In this document: positions 48,599 through 59,471 of the stretch, piece by piece | How positions within the stretch are numbered: the first letter of the stretch is position 1 | Layout: each line of letters opens with the position of its first letter | From: Rhizopus arrhizus | Lineage: Eukaryota > Mucoromycota > Mucoromycetes > Mucorales > Rhizopodaceae | Assembly: GCA_024220505.1 (NCBI GenBank) | Contig: JAKZZE010000027.1 | Span: 558,001 to 622,000, forward strand | Direction of reading: 5' to 3' | Length of the DNA stretch: 64,000 nucleotides | Notes under the pieces: generated by a model | What the model was told of the DNA's origin: nothing | What the model saw: only the letters and a program-made list of their open reading frames with translations | Databases searched by the model: none | Position numbers and translations under genes: made by a program

Positions 48599-48859
48599 TG
48601 TTACAAATATTCCTTTTTTGATACTTCTACCTACAGTTGTCATCCGCAGTATAGTCGCAGCAATGTCGCAGTAATGTCGCAGTACTTTCAATATTAACAT
48701 TAGAACAAAATATAACAACATCACCTCCGCAGTAAATGTAAAATAGTATAAATAGACATTATCTTTATTAAATAAAATCCATCAATCTTTTACTACTTAA
48801 TAAGTTCTCGGTACCTTTGTTAATTACTATAAAAAGACTATTCGTGATCAAACACGACA
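48599..48859 (+). repeat. 5' LTR of a truncated Ty3/gypsy element
   Basis: A 261-bp segment starting TGTTACAAATATTCC and ending AACACGACA, with TATAAATAG and AATAAA-like signals inside (about 48748 and 48770). It is followed after two bases by TGGTAGCATCTGTTG (48862-48876), a good tRNA primer-binding-site candidate, and then by gag. No second LTR was found. The boundary was chosen by TG..CA ends and the primer-binding site. Confidence 0.7.
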
Positions 48860-48912
48860 ATTGGTAGCATCTGTTGTAAAAAAGCAAGCTTTACAACATA
48901 GAAGAAAGTTAT

Positions 48913-49795
48913 ATGTCAAATCCAAAAAGGAGCCTATCACAAGAACAGAAAATATTTGAAATTGAAGAAAGAGTATACAGATTATTAGCACCAGAACTTA
49001 GAAGCAAATACACTTTATATCGTAAAGTACCTACATATCCCAAAGAACAGAGACAAGATTTCGGAACCAAGACATCAGAATATTTAGACACATTAGCAAC
49101 TCAACTAGCAAATAATTTTACGCTTAACAGTAACAAACAACCTACATTTGAAGAAGATACAATATTAGAAGACGCAGAAATGAGTAATACCTATAGCAAT
49201 AACATTAATATGCAAGATTTGGCACAATTAATTGCTTCGGCTGTGGCAACAGCAATCAATAATAAACCAGAAAAAGAACGGAATAATGTACGAATTCCAA
49301 TGCCATCAACTTACAACGGAGAAAGAAATGCGGCCGTCATAAACTTATGGATTCAAGAAGTAGAAAGATATCTTAATTTTTATGATGTCCCCAAAACTAG
49401 ATGGATCTCCTATGGTGTAACTCTTCTCCGAGATCGTGCACAAAAATGGTGGAACCAATTATCACAGAAAAATGAAGAATCAACAACATGGGAAAAATTT
49501 AAAGTTGATCTAGAATATACATTCAAGCCATCGTATTCGGAACATGCTGCAAGAGATCGACTAGCATCAGTAAAACAAGCCCGATTGGTAGCCGAATATG
49601 TGGATGAATTCCAAGATATATTATTGGATCTGCCTAGAGTATCCGATGACGAAGCGTTGGATAGATTTGTCCGTGGATTGAAAGATGACGTTAGAATACA
49701 TGTTATGACTAAGGATCCGCGCTCATTAGAAGAAGCAATGAGATTCGCTATTGCCTATGATAGTGCCAAACAGACTGGGATGTCACTACGGCGCA
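48913..49795 (+). pseudogene. Ty3/gypsy gag, truncated at the 3' side
   Basis: About 290 residues: a helical N-terminus (EQKIFEIEERVYRLLAPE), an acidic middle, then the conserved retrotransposon gag core (MPSTYNGERNAAVINLWIQE, WWNQLSQKNEESTTWEKFK, YVDEFQDILLDLP). The gag similarity ends at DSAKQTGM (about 49790); what follows in frame is unrelated repeat sequence. No zinc knuckle, protease or RT is present, so the element was cut off here. Confidence 0.85.
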
Positions 49796-50060
49796 AAAAA
49801 TCTCCGCATTTCGCTTCTTGTAGGCGCAGATTAGCAAAATAAAAATGCTAAAAATGTCGAATTTAGCAAAATTTAAAGCAAAACTGGAGTAACATTGGAG
49901 TAAAACATGATGCTACATGAACTCTCATACGCTTTCACATAACAATTTAATTGGATGAGGCAGGTTTTAGCAAAATTTAAAGCAAAATTGGAGTAAATCT
50001 AATGCTACATGAACTCTCAAACGCTTTCACATAACAATTTAATTGGATGAGGCAGACATT
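49796..50060. repeat. Two tandem ~95-bp units with TTAGCA motifs
   Basis: Two near-identical units, about 49861-49964 and 49969-50055, each contain TTTAGCAAAATTTAAAGCAAAA, then CTACATGAACTCTCA and CGCTTTCACATAACAATTTA. The stretch before them (49793-49860) begins CACTACGGCGC. It may be part of a non-autonomous DNA transposon, but no matching inverse end was found. Confidence 0.5.
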
Positions 50061-51706
50061 TGCTGTTCTGTATATAAGCAGAGTATGGCTATGTTTAAGC
50101 AATTATGTCCAGTAAAATGGGTAGGTTTATTATTGTATAGGGCAGTATAAATGGACAAATTTAAATGATTTAATAATACTATGCTTTATTTATTTTATTA
50201 TATTATTCATTTAATATACATTTGAATAAAAAAAAAAGTAATAACAAAAAAAAATAACAATAGAAAAAGAATAATAAAAGAAAAGGAATAATAAAAGAAA
50301 AGGAATAATAAAAAAAAAGTAATAACAAAAAAAAAAAGTAATAACAAAAGAAAAGGAATGATAAAAGAAAAGGAATGATAAAAGAAAAGGAATACAGAAT
50401 GAACAGATCCAATACAATCGTACGTCATTACTTACCTGTCCTCGACAATATTCAATGCAACCCATTTAGCAGATTTAATTACTTTCAACAATCTACATTG
50501 CAATCTACATTCAACAGGATGATTAATATTTAAACACATGCAATTTTATTTCTATTTACCAAAATTGTTTTCCTTTTTTTTTATCACGTGATGGATAATT
50601 GTCTTATACAGCCATTGTTACTTTTCCTCAAGTCCGTGCGCCTATGCTTTATTGGGTTTCATAATACTCTATCATCATTGCTGTTATCGTTAATATCATC
50701 ACAGTCGCTTCATACAAATCCCCATTGCAAAATAAAACAAAGTATTAAAATCTAATAAATAAAAAACATCAGTTAAGAAAAAAGTAACAAGCAAACAAAT
50801 TATACCTTTTGTCTTGTTCAAACATACTATCTATACAATATGATGTTGGTTAAGGTTCAATCTATCTGAAGCAACATAGAGTATAATTTTACCTAATATC
50901 AACAGCATACACAATATGAAACAACACATCAAGCATAGTATACAAAAGCAGAGGATGAATAGTTGCGACAAACTGGTCTACAGCATGATAGAGTATTGAT
51001 TATACAGCTAGGTTGCACACTACAGATAAAGTCAGTAAAGTGTCAAGGTAAGGAGCGGAAAGAAATACAAATAATGATATAAAGAAGATCAAGGGTTGTT
51101 GCATGTTGTAATGTAGCCATAACTAACTTTTCTTTTAATTAGTGAACCATTCGTTAAAAACATCTTGTTTGACTAAAGCTCTCGCAATATTTGAAGTAAA
51201 AGAATACTAGAGCTTACTATAAGCAAAGATAAAAAGAAGTAGTTAAAAGGAATACAACATTCAACAACTTTATACCCATGAAACATAATATTTTTTTTTT
51301 CGTTTGTAATGCGTAAGCTTTTTGAGCTGATTTAGTTTTAGCTATTTTGTTTTCAAAACATGGTGCATATCAGCAATAGCTAAAAGTATCAAAAACTGTT
51401 AATGAAGTAGAGTAATAATGAATATACGAAAAAAAAAGAAAAAAAAAAAAAAGAAAAGAGCCATGAAAAAAATAAAAAAATAAAAAAATAAAAGAAACAA
51501 TGCTTTAAAATCCATGCAAGTTTATTTCGTATAATTAACGTCATAGGACCAATGGCATTGAAGAATAACAACTAAGTTATATAAAAAAGCACTAACATTA
51601 CCATCATGAAGATCTTGTCATGTCAAGACAATTCTAAACGACATTTAACAAATAATAGTAGAATTTATTTAACAAAAGATAAAACAATAAAAAGAAAAAG
51701 AAACAA
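50061..51706. other. Intergenic DNA with A-rich microsatellite
   Basis: A purine-rich low-complexity stretch, imperfect (AATAAAAGAAAAGG)n, covers about 50226-50395; open frames on the other strand there are an artefact of the repeat. A second A-rich run lies at 51429-51500. No coding exon was supported. Confidence 0.5.
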
Positions 51707-52799
51707 TTATATTCTTCTCTTTTTATTTTGACGACGAGAAGTAGAACGGGTACGACCAGAAGGAGAAGGAGGGAGAGGAGAAGCAGCAGAGGACGAGACG
51801 GTAGTTGCGGAAGTTGTACTAAAGTTCATAAAATTTAATCGTTACAATGATAGAGTATATTTGTTTTTAAAATTAAACATACATGCTAACTTCATTGCTA
51901 TTTCCTTGTTCTAAGTCGTTGGAGGCATCAAGATCAGGAAGTAGTTCAAGATCAAAATTTTCCTCAGGATGTGTATCTGTTACGTACGTGTTTGGCTCTA
52001 CTACGTTATTTGCAGCGTCTGGTTGTCGATTTTTTAACTAATATAAACATAATGATTAATTAAATGAACGGCTTTGTATAAAAAGAATACCTTTTTGTTA
52101 TAATAATTGTTGTATGACTTCGCTAACAAAACTTGAGCTCCCCAACTATTAATACATCTACTTAAAGAGATATTTGCTCGTAAAGCAAGTTCTTCAAGCT
52201 CTGTGTATGCTGCTTTTTTATAAACAGCCGGAATGTCCTTCCACGATAGTTTGTTTTTATCGATACGAGCATCGGCAAGAAGCTTATTGCTTAAGCTCGT
52301 ACAAACAACTTGTGTGAACCTGTTTAATTGAGAGTGGTATATTTTGGTTAGTAGTGTTTTCTGATCCAATGTTTCATCAGAATCCTCTGGCTTATCTACA
52401 AGATCCATCGTTTCTCTTAAGTACGCGTCTATACAGGCTGCGTTGCCATGTCGCCCATCACCCAAGCTTACTGGGAATCTTGGAATATCTCTACGAACGA
52501 TCTCAAAAGCTGGTAGATTCAATTGGGGAAGTTGTGGTTCGTAAGTAGCTGCTGTAATGTATTTTAAGTAAAAAACATCCCCATTAACCCACTTCTTTTT
52601 TTTTTCTTTTTTTTTTACCTTGTGAAGCAGGATGGCTTGTAGGAGCGTTTCGCTCAATCATCAGCTTCAAGTCGGCCATTTGCTGTCGAACCTCATCTTT
52701 CCAGGCTTCGAATTCGCTTCTGAATTCGCTTTTGAAAGCTTCAACTGATCTTCTATAGTTTCGGATTTCGTAAACAATTTGATCAACGTTGTAGGGCAT
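51707..52799 (-). CDS. Four-exon protein of unknown function
   Basis: Exons 52799-52619, 52551-52091, 52037-51883 and 51818-51707, joined over introns of 67, 53 and 64 bp with GT..AG ends, give 302 residues. The N-terminus is a charged coiled-coil-like segment (AFKSEFRSEFEAWKDEVRQQ). A globular part follows (LPAFEIVRRDIPRFPVSLGD, then YTELEELALRANISLSRCIN and SWGAQVLLAKSYNNYYNKK). A long acidic linker and a basic Ser/Arg tail (SGRTRSTSRRQNKKRRI) that looks like a nuclear localisation signal close it. I do not recognise the family. It lies amid transposons, so it may be a multicopy or transposon-associated gene, but the open spliced frame argues for recent function. Confidence 0.7.
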
Positions 52800-53491
52800 A
52801 GCAAAAAGATGTAAAATTTAAAGAATATTAGTTTGATGGAATCAAAATAAACAATGATTATATAACTGCCTAGAGTTTATATACTTTTCATTGCCTATGC
52901 ATTAACGAATGTACCACGGAATTCCGACTAAATGTTACGCGGTATTTTGTTCTTGCCCTTTAATCATTTGTTCAACTAGCCAAGTGATATCCACATTTCT
53001 ACTGATAAAACTGTTTAATGTAAACAATGTGTTTAGTTACTCTTTGATTACATTTGCAGTACGACACAGGGTAAGAAGGAGAAATATGCTACTGCTACAG
53101 TGACTCCCAAAAGTGTCCCAATGTTTTGTAATTTTGTCTTTCAGTGTCATTGGTGCTATTGCTGTTTGCATAAAATATGCCTTGTTGTACCTCATTTGAA
53201 AGCTACGGTAGTGTAGATGTACGTGGTACAGGTTACGTCTCAATTTATGTAACACGGGCGGAGATAAATCATATACAAAACGAGCGGTGCATTGGGACAC
53301 TTTTGGGAGCATAGTGAAAAAATCGGAATCTCTACAAAATATCCACCCACAACTTGCATACAATCACCAAACTGCGTATATTAGCATCGCAAGCGTATCT
53401 GATGTTCAAATTATCATTTGCTTAAGTTTTAAGCTCCTACTCTGCTATAACTCGCTCATTAAATCTCAATATGAAACAAGTCCCCTAAGGT

Positions 53492-54502
53492 ATGGTATTT
53501 CAAGCTATTTCTCTCCTTAAACAAGGTAAGTCGGTTCGGGAGGTGGAAGAATTGACGGGTTTAAGCAAGAGTACTGTTGGGAGACTCCGAAAAACCCATT
53601 GCACTGGTGTTATGAAGCCAAACAGGGGTCGACGCAAGGTGTTGTCTGCAGCCGATGAACGTTACTGTGTACGCCAGGTCACGAAAAATCGTGTTCCAAG
53701 TGCTGTGAAGGTTACCGAATGCCTTGAAAACGATATCGGAAAGAAAGTAGGTGTCGAAACAGTTCGTAGAGCCCTTCGGAAGGCAGGCTTAGGTGCGATT
53801 GAGAAGCCAAAGAAGCAATTACTCAGCGCGAAGAATATCCGCAACAGACTTTCTTGGTGTATTACTCACAAGGACTGGACAGTAGATGACTGGAAACGTG
53901 CTATTTGGTCAGACGAAACAAAAATAAACAGATTTAATTCGGATGGACGCACCTGGGCATGGATTCGATCAGGAGAAAGCCTGAAATCCCATCACGTGAA
54001 GATGACCGTTAAACACGATGTAGGCAATATCTTGCTGTGGAGTGCCATTACCTATGCTGGGGTTGGTTGGATGTGCAAAATCAATGGTAATATGGACAAA
54101 GAATTGTATAAAGGGATTTTGGAGGATGAACTGGACCGTACAATTGAGTATGGTGTCACTAAATTAGGCTTCGAACGTCACCAGATACTTTTCCAGCATG
54201 ACAACGACGCTAAGTATACATCAAAAGTAGCAAAGGAGTATCTCCAAAAACAATTTTATGCTGTTTTACAATGGCCTGCACAATCTCCTGACTTAAACCC
54301 TATCGAAAATATGTGGTCATTGTTGAAAAGAAGACTTAATGACTATGAAACTGCACCAAAAGGCATGAACGAGCTTTATGAACGTGTGACTAACGTTTGG
54401 TACGACCTTATGAAGCCGGAAGGGTGTCAAAAAGTTATAGAAAGTGTGCCACAACGTATACAAAAGTGTATTCAGAACAAAGGACGTTGGACAGATTATT
54501 AA
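53492..54502 (+). CDS. Tc1/mariner transposase, probably inactive
   Basis: 336 residues from the internal Met VFQAISLLKQGK. At the position of copy 1's start codon this copy reads MKQVP then a stop (TAA instead of CAA), so the natural start is lost. Compared with copy 1, conserved blocks have changed: KHGGGSIMLW reads KHDVGNILLW, and the second catalytic block HDNDPKHTS reads HDNDAKYTS. Asp, Asp and Glu of the DD34E triad are still there (IWSDETK, QHDND, NPIENMW). It is likely a non-functional relic despite the long frame. Confidence 0.88.
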   Translation: MVFQAISLLKQGKSVREVEELTGLSKSTVGRLRKTHCTGVMKPNRGRRKVLSAADERYCVRQVTKNRVPSAVKVTECLENDIGKKVGVETVRRALRKAGLGAIEKPKKQLLSAKNIRNRLSWCITHKDWTVDDWKRAIWSDETKINRFNSDGRTWAWIRSGESLKSHHVKMTVKHDVGNILLWSAITYAGVGWMCKINGNMDKELYKGILEDELDRTIEYGVTKLGFERHQILFQHDNDAKYTSKVAKEYLQKQFYAVLQWPAQSPDLNPIENMWSLLKRRLNDYETAPKGMNELYERVTNVWYDLMKPEGCQKVIESVPQRIQKCIQNKGRWTDY

Positions 54503-54727
54503 TAAAAAATAAATAAAGAGATTCCGATTTTTTCAATATGCTCCCAAAAGTGTCCCAATGCACCGCTCGTTTTGTATATGATTTATCTCCGCCTGCGCTA
54601 CATCAATTGAGACGTAACCTGTACCACGTACATCTACACTACCGTAGCTTTCAAATGAGGTACAACAAGGCATATTTTATGCAAACAGCAATAGCACCAA
54701 TGACACTGAAAGACAAAATTACAAAAC

Positions 54728-54993
54728 TGTTGCGAGCCTCAATTCATTCTCCAATTCAGGCTCAGGTCGAGTCGTTGCTACGGCAACCACTTCGTATCAA
54801 ATGGATTGAGTACTGCGCGATCACTACGCCACTACTGCGGCTACTATACAGAAACTATAAATATCTCGACATTTTCTTATATGAATAAAGATTATCTTTT
54901 ATCTAGAATAACTATTTGTTTTATTCTTCTTTCTACTTGAAGTCTCCTGTCCATTTAGGCTACTTATCAAACCCCGACTTCAAGACATATTTT
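54728..54993. mobile_element. Unidentified 266-bp insert in a Tc1 TIR
   Basis: It begins TGTTGCGAGCCTC, contains TATAAATATC and AATAAAG, and is flanked by AAAAC (54723-54727, 54994-54998). These features suggest a small solo LTR, but the right end reads ..AAGACATATTTT rather than ending in CA; CAAGACATATTTT also occurs in the family A TIR, so part of the right end may be host sequence. Confidence 0.45.
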
Positions 54994-55025
54994 AAAACAT
55001 TGGGACACTTTTGGGAGTCACTGTA

Positions 55026-55675
55026 TACTTCAAAAATAAAAGATGTAGACTGATATTAACAAAAACAGAAAAAATATGCTTTAATAATTAGCGAGCTTGT
55101 TTTATCTATATTACTTCTATAAACCCTATTATTAATTGAAGAAAAGTATATCCTGTAAATATAATCAATTACTGTTTTAAGGAGAAGTTACTTTTTTAGT
55201 TTGCAGTATGCTTGATAAAAAATATCACCATTCCGTGTAAGATATTCATAAGAAATATCGCTTACAGATATTTTATACTATAATAGAAATTTGAAAAGAA
55301 AATTCAAAAACCATTTACATGATAATTTTAAAAGAAACATAATACTATGACATGTTCTTCTTAAAGTTGTAATCATTACATTGTGCATAAGCGGTCAATA
55401 GTCAAAGAGAAGTTTTGAGCAGCCCGTGGGAAAAGTGAAGAAACTACAGTGTGTAATTTTCTCAAAAGATAAGATTTAATGTTCTAAACTCATTTGTTTT
55501 ATTGTTTTTATACCGACTTTAAACGACATACTATAAACAACTCCAATCATTTCTAAGCTACAAGATGTCTAGGCCAACTTTGTTATTAATCTTAGATCAT
55601 AGTGTTCATTTACATTGTAATATTTATTATCGGTACTCATGTTAAGAATTTAAGAAGTTGATATTTGTGGATCTG
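55026..55675. other. Intergenic, nothing recognised
   Basis: AT-rich DNA between the Tc1 copy and the ISXO2 element. No coding exon or repeat was supported. Confidence 0.4.
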
Positions 55676-56325
55676 TGAAAGATTTACCGTCCACATACTA
55701 TATATACATATATAAACTCCGCGTGCGGAGTTTAATATGCTTAATATGGTTGTTGGGGTCACAGAACACGATTCTGCTATTTTCAAGCGGAGTTTATTAT
55801 ACCAAAAATGGTCAACTGCGAGATTCTCCAAGTTCCGTTGTTTTTTTTCTCCATCCTATTACTCCAAGCAAGAGTGCGGGCAAGTACAAGATCATTAAAA
55901 AAATCCGGGTCGAGATACGACTTCTGAAGGTCGAGAAAATCCGCGTCAAAAATCAGAAATTTGATGACAGAAGGACTTGCAAAACGAAAATCGGCAAATC
56001 AGCATTCATGGTCAAATAGCTATGTCGATAGCTTTGAAATGTGGAGGTCGTTCGTTCGATTCCCTGTAGATGCTCATACATTGTCATCTACTTTTTGCAT
56101 AACTTTTACTCTAAGTTACTTAGCATTTTTTTTTTCAAAATCTCAAGAGTTTCGGGAAAACTTTTGTCATCTCACTACGGTAAAACGAACTTCCGTTGCG
56201 GAGATGCTTCCTACCTATCGGCTGATCTCGGAATGATAACAAATCTTGTAAAAAAATATAAAAAGAGATGCTTTTTTCTTTTTTTTTTCTTTCCTTCATC
56301 TATTTATCCATTTCATCAAAATCTA

Positions 56326-59251
56326 ATGTCTTCCAACGCTGCTAACAACATGCCAACTCTTGCTTATATTGCCGAAAGAACTATGACGGCTGACTGTACT
56401 ATGAAGTAAGTTTGTTTTTAAGTGGGAGGGAACGTAACTAAAGGCAACTGGTATAAGTTATTTAAAGGAAAATGGTGCTTTTTTTTCTACACGCAAGTGT
56501 AAAGAAGGCTCTGAAATGCGCTTGAACCAGTCAAGCCGAGATGGATTCTTTTGGCGATGTGGCTCAAGGAACTGTGCGTGCGGTCGTAGCCGTATTTCTT
56601 ACTTGGACGGCTCCTTTTTCCAAGGTCGCAAGTCCATCATTCATCAAACACTATTGGTAGTGTACCTCTTTTTGTTACAAGTTCCAAACGGAACAATATC
56701 TACTGTGACTGGTCTTAGTCTACCGACTGTCCGCAACATTATTAAGGACATATACCAAGTAATGGAGGCAGATCTTCGAATTGAAGGTGTTCAAGTCGGT
56801 ACGTGATGCTTTGTTTACATCAGAGTATGTGATTAACAAGTCATACTTAGGTGGAGTTAACAGTGATGGGCAGCCAATTGTCGTTGAAATAGACGAAAGC
56901 AAGTTTGGGAAGCGAAAGTACAATAAGGGGAAGAGGGTCGATGGTGTTTGGGTTGTTGGAGGTGTAGAGCGTACGCCCGAGCGTAAGGTGTTTTTGTTGA
57001 CGGTGCCTAACCGCAATCAAAATACCTTGAAGTTGATAATCGATACATTCGTAAAGGATGGTAATGATTAGAATATGTACAGTGCCCCACAAAACCCTTC
57101 AAGTGTTTTGCTTTTTTTCGTTTTTTGCTTGTCACGAAGCATTGAGTACTACAATTGGTAGCATGCTATACCTCATTTGAAAGCTGCGGTGGCAGGGTAT
57201 TTGGATAATATTTAAACTCCGCGCTCCATGCAATGACCGCGGAGTAATGACATTTTAAAAACAGATACACACTTGAAGGGTTTTGTGGAATTTTTATTTA
57301 ACAACAATTAATATTTAGTATGTCCTCCTTTTGCGTTGTAAACTGCTTTAATGCGTTTATGTATACTTTCTATGAGCTTTTGACACTCATTCTGAGTAAT
57401 TGATTCCCAAACGTTCTCTACTCTTGACCATAATTCGAGCATTCCGTCAGGCTGCTTTTCATATGGTAATAAACGACGTTTTACGATTGACCATAGATTC
57501 TCAATAGGATTTAAGTCAGGAGAGTGAGGAGGCGATCTTAATACAGTAATATTATTGTTTTCCAGCCATTCAGAGACTTTTTTGGCAGTATGGATACTAG
57601 CATTGTCTTGCTGAGACATAATATCTTCTTTTTGAAGCTCATACCAATCAATTGTTTTCATTAATTCATCTTCCAAAACACCAATATAAAAGTCAGAACT
57701 AATGCTTCCCTTGATATTCGATAGGTATCCAACGCCATGCCATGTTAAACAGTCCCACAGCATCAATAAACCTTCTCCATGCTTGATCATATGCTGAACC
57801 TGAAAGTCTTTTAACTTGTCACCATTTGTCCAAGTCCATTGTAAACCATCTGAACCAATTCTATTCACTTTAGTTTCGTCGCTGAAAATGACCTTTTCCA
57901 GTCCTCGATGGTCCATGATAGATGTGCACGTGCAAATTCATATCTTTCCTTCATACGGTGCTTAGTTAAAGGAAGGACTTTAAGCTTGTGAATTGCTGCA
58001 TAACCTGACTCTTTTAAAAAATGTCTTATAGTCTCAGCACTAATATTTTCACCATCTTCTAACAACTTTCTAGCAGCGTCTGAAGCATTTTTGTAATTGC
58101 CAGAGTTGAAATTTCGCAAGATTCGACGACCTAGTAATGTCGAGATTACGAATGGCTTGCCTTCATTAGTTTTCAAATCTCCCAAATCATGGTTTTTTCG
58201 AATTTTTGAAACAGTTCCAGTACTGACACCAGTCTTTGTTGATATTTCTTCTCCAGAAACTCCCTCTTTAAGAAGTTGAACGATCCCGTTCTGCATGTCA
58301 TTGCTAATTGGTCGCATGTCACTTAATTAGATTATGCTATAAAAAAAAGGCAAAAAAAATATAAAAAGTTGTAGATAAACAGAAAATTTTATATAAAACA
58401 TTTATAAGTCACATTTCTGTGACGTTTATGATGATTTTTACGACATTAACATGAGATTTTTTAAATTCCACAAAACCCTTCAAGTGTGTATCTGTTTTTA
58501 AAATGTCATTACTCCGCGGTCATTGCATGGAGCGCGGAGTTTAAATATTATCCAAATACCCTGCCACCGCAGCTTTCAAATGAGGTATAGCATGCTACCA
58601 ATTGTAGTACTCAATGCTTCGTGACAAGCAAAAAACGAAAAAAAGCAAAACACTTGAAGGGTTTTGTGGGGCACTGTATATGCTAGATGATCAGTGCATT
58701 TAATCATTGATGACAGGTTCGCATGTTATGGTAGATTGCTGGAAAGGCTATAAAGGCATTGACAGTGATCCAAGCCGAAACTTAATAGTGGAAACGGTCA
58801 ATCACTCAAAGACGTTCCGTGATCCGAAGACAGGTGCTTGTACTAATACTATAGAAGGTACGTACTTGTGTAGATCATAGAATTCTTAGACGATGCTAAC
58901 AACCTGCTACTAGGCACCTGGAATGGTATCAAACGAGGAGTGACTAGTCGTCATCGTACAGCATCGATGATGCCATGGAAGTTAGTAGAGTTTATATGGC
59001 GTAGAAAACATGCCGGTGATCACTGGAAGGCAATACTTGCTTGCTTTTCGCAAGTGTCGTTCACTAGAGCAGGCATTGCCAACCAAGGTCCCCTGGTATC
59101 TTTGCTGACTACCGTCTTAGAGGATAGCACTAGTGATCAAGGGGAAACGGAACCAATTATTTTCATCTCAGATGAGGATTCCGAAAACGAATATGATGAA
59201 GATTATGCTCCTACATCTTGTACCACCATGAAAAAGCTCCGCACTGCTTAA
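56326..59251 (+). CDS. ISXO2-type transposase with a Tc1 element in its third intron
   Basis: Five exons (56326-56405, 56458-56798, 56851-57060, 58717-58857, 58914-59251) give an unbroken 369-residue protein parallel to the copy at 15419-16786. It has an N-terminal helix and MNYLKENG block, a Cys-rich region (FWRCGSRNCACG), then the catalytic core: Asp in VEIDESKFGKRKYNKG, Asp in VMVDCWKGYKG and Glu in TNTIEG, with WNGIK and PWKLVEFIWRRKH, and an acidic tail. Introns 1, 2 and 4 are 52-56 bp. Intron 3 is 1656 bp only because a Tc1 element occupies it; without the element and one TA it would be 57 bp. If the long intron is still spliced the enzyme is intact. Confidence 0.85.
57080..58676 (-). 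mobile_element. Tc1/mariner element, family B, inside an intron
   Basis: 1597 bp flanked by TA (57078-57079, 58677-58678), with 214-bp terminal inverted repeats (57080-57293, 58463-58676) that look identical by eye, starting CAGTGCCCCACAAAAC. Each TIR has CCACAAAACCCTTCAAGTG outside and its inverse inside (57270-57288), plus TACCTCATTTGAAAGCT in the middle. Identical ends indicate a very recent insertion. Confidence 0.96.
57308..58317 (-). pseudogene. Tc1/mariner family B transposase with a one-base frameshift
   Basis: Two overlapping frames, 58317-57865 and 57916-57308, together cover a whole Tc1 transposase: the N-terminal paired HTH (TKTGVSTGTVSKIRKNHDLG; ENISAETIRHFLKESG), SWTIEDWK, then the catalytic Asp in IFSDETKVNR, Asp in SQQDNASIHT and Glu in SPDLNPIENLW. 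The frame changes in an A-run at about 57890, consistent with loss of one A between EDWK and VIFSDE. Apart from that no damage is visible. The shift could be a real inactivation, a sequencing error in a homopolymer, or less likely recoding. Confidence 0.88.
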
Positions 59252-59471
59252 AATAAACAAATAAAACTTTCATAGATAACCATACAAATCAGGGCCATAT
59301 AGTGCCTATTTTCTTGCTTCAATAATGTCCACTAGTTGCCTTTTTTGGACATAAATGTTACACCGTCTGAGAGTAAATTGCCCGGGCTTTCGAATGATGT
59401 ATAGCTTATGCCTATATGCTTAATTTTAGCTCCGCTACAGGCTTGCAAAAATGTGGACGGTAAATCTTTCA

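Larger units (their letters stand above)
53098..55023 (+). mobile_element. Tc1/mariner element, family A copy 2, damaged
   Basis: Same family as 39705-41359, opposite orientation, flanked by TA (53096-53097, 55024-55025). The left TIR starts CAGTGACTCCCAAAAG. The right TIR is split by 266 bp of foreign sequence (54728-54993) flanked by AAAAC on both sides. Substitutions relative to copy 1 are scattered through TIRs and gene, so this is an older copy. Confidence 0.92.
55676..59471 (+). mobile_element. ISXO2-type element bounded by a 21-bp inverted repeat
   Basis: A perfect 21-bp inverted repeat (55676-55696 beginning TGAAAGATTTACCGTCC; 59451-59471 its inverse) encloses the ISXO2 transposase gene at 56326-59251. 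No obvious target duplication flanks it, and the inner TIR parts do not match, so the exact ends are provisional. Short palindromes such as CTCCGCGTGCGGAG (55717) sit near the left end. A Tc1 element of family B is nested inside an intron. Confidence 0.65.

Noticed and set aside
50203..50465. Membrane-protein-like frames rich in Phe/Leu/Tyr
   Set aside because: They are translations of an A-rich simple repeat on the opposite strand.
55998..56075. tRNA-like stretch (GTTCGATTCCC followed by TAGATGCT, with AGCATT upstream)
   Set aside because: The T-stem and anticodon arm cannot be paired properly; the hairpin AGCTAT/ATAGCT has a 4-base loop. At most a tRNA-derived relic.
57865..57916. Programmed -1 frameshift in the family B transposase
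   Set aside because: The site lacks a proper X-XXY-YYZ heptamer in the zero frame, and Tc1 transposases are normally made from a single frame.
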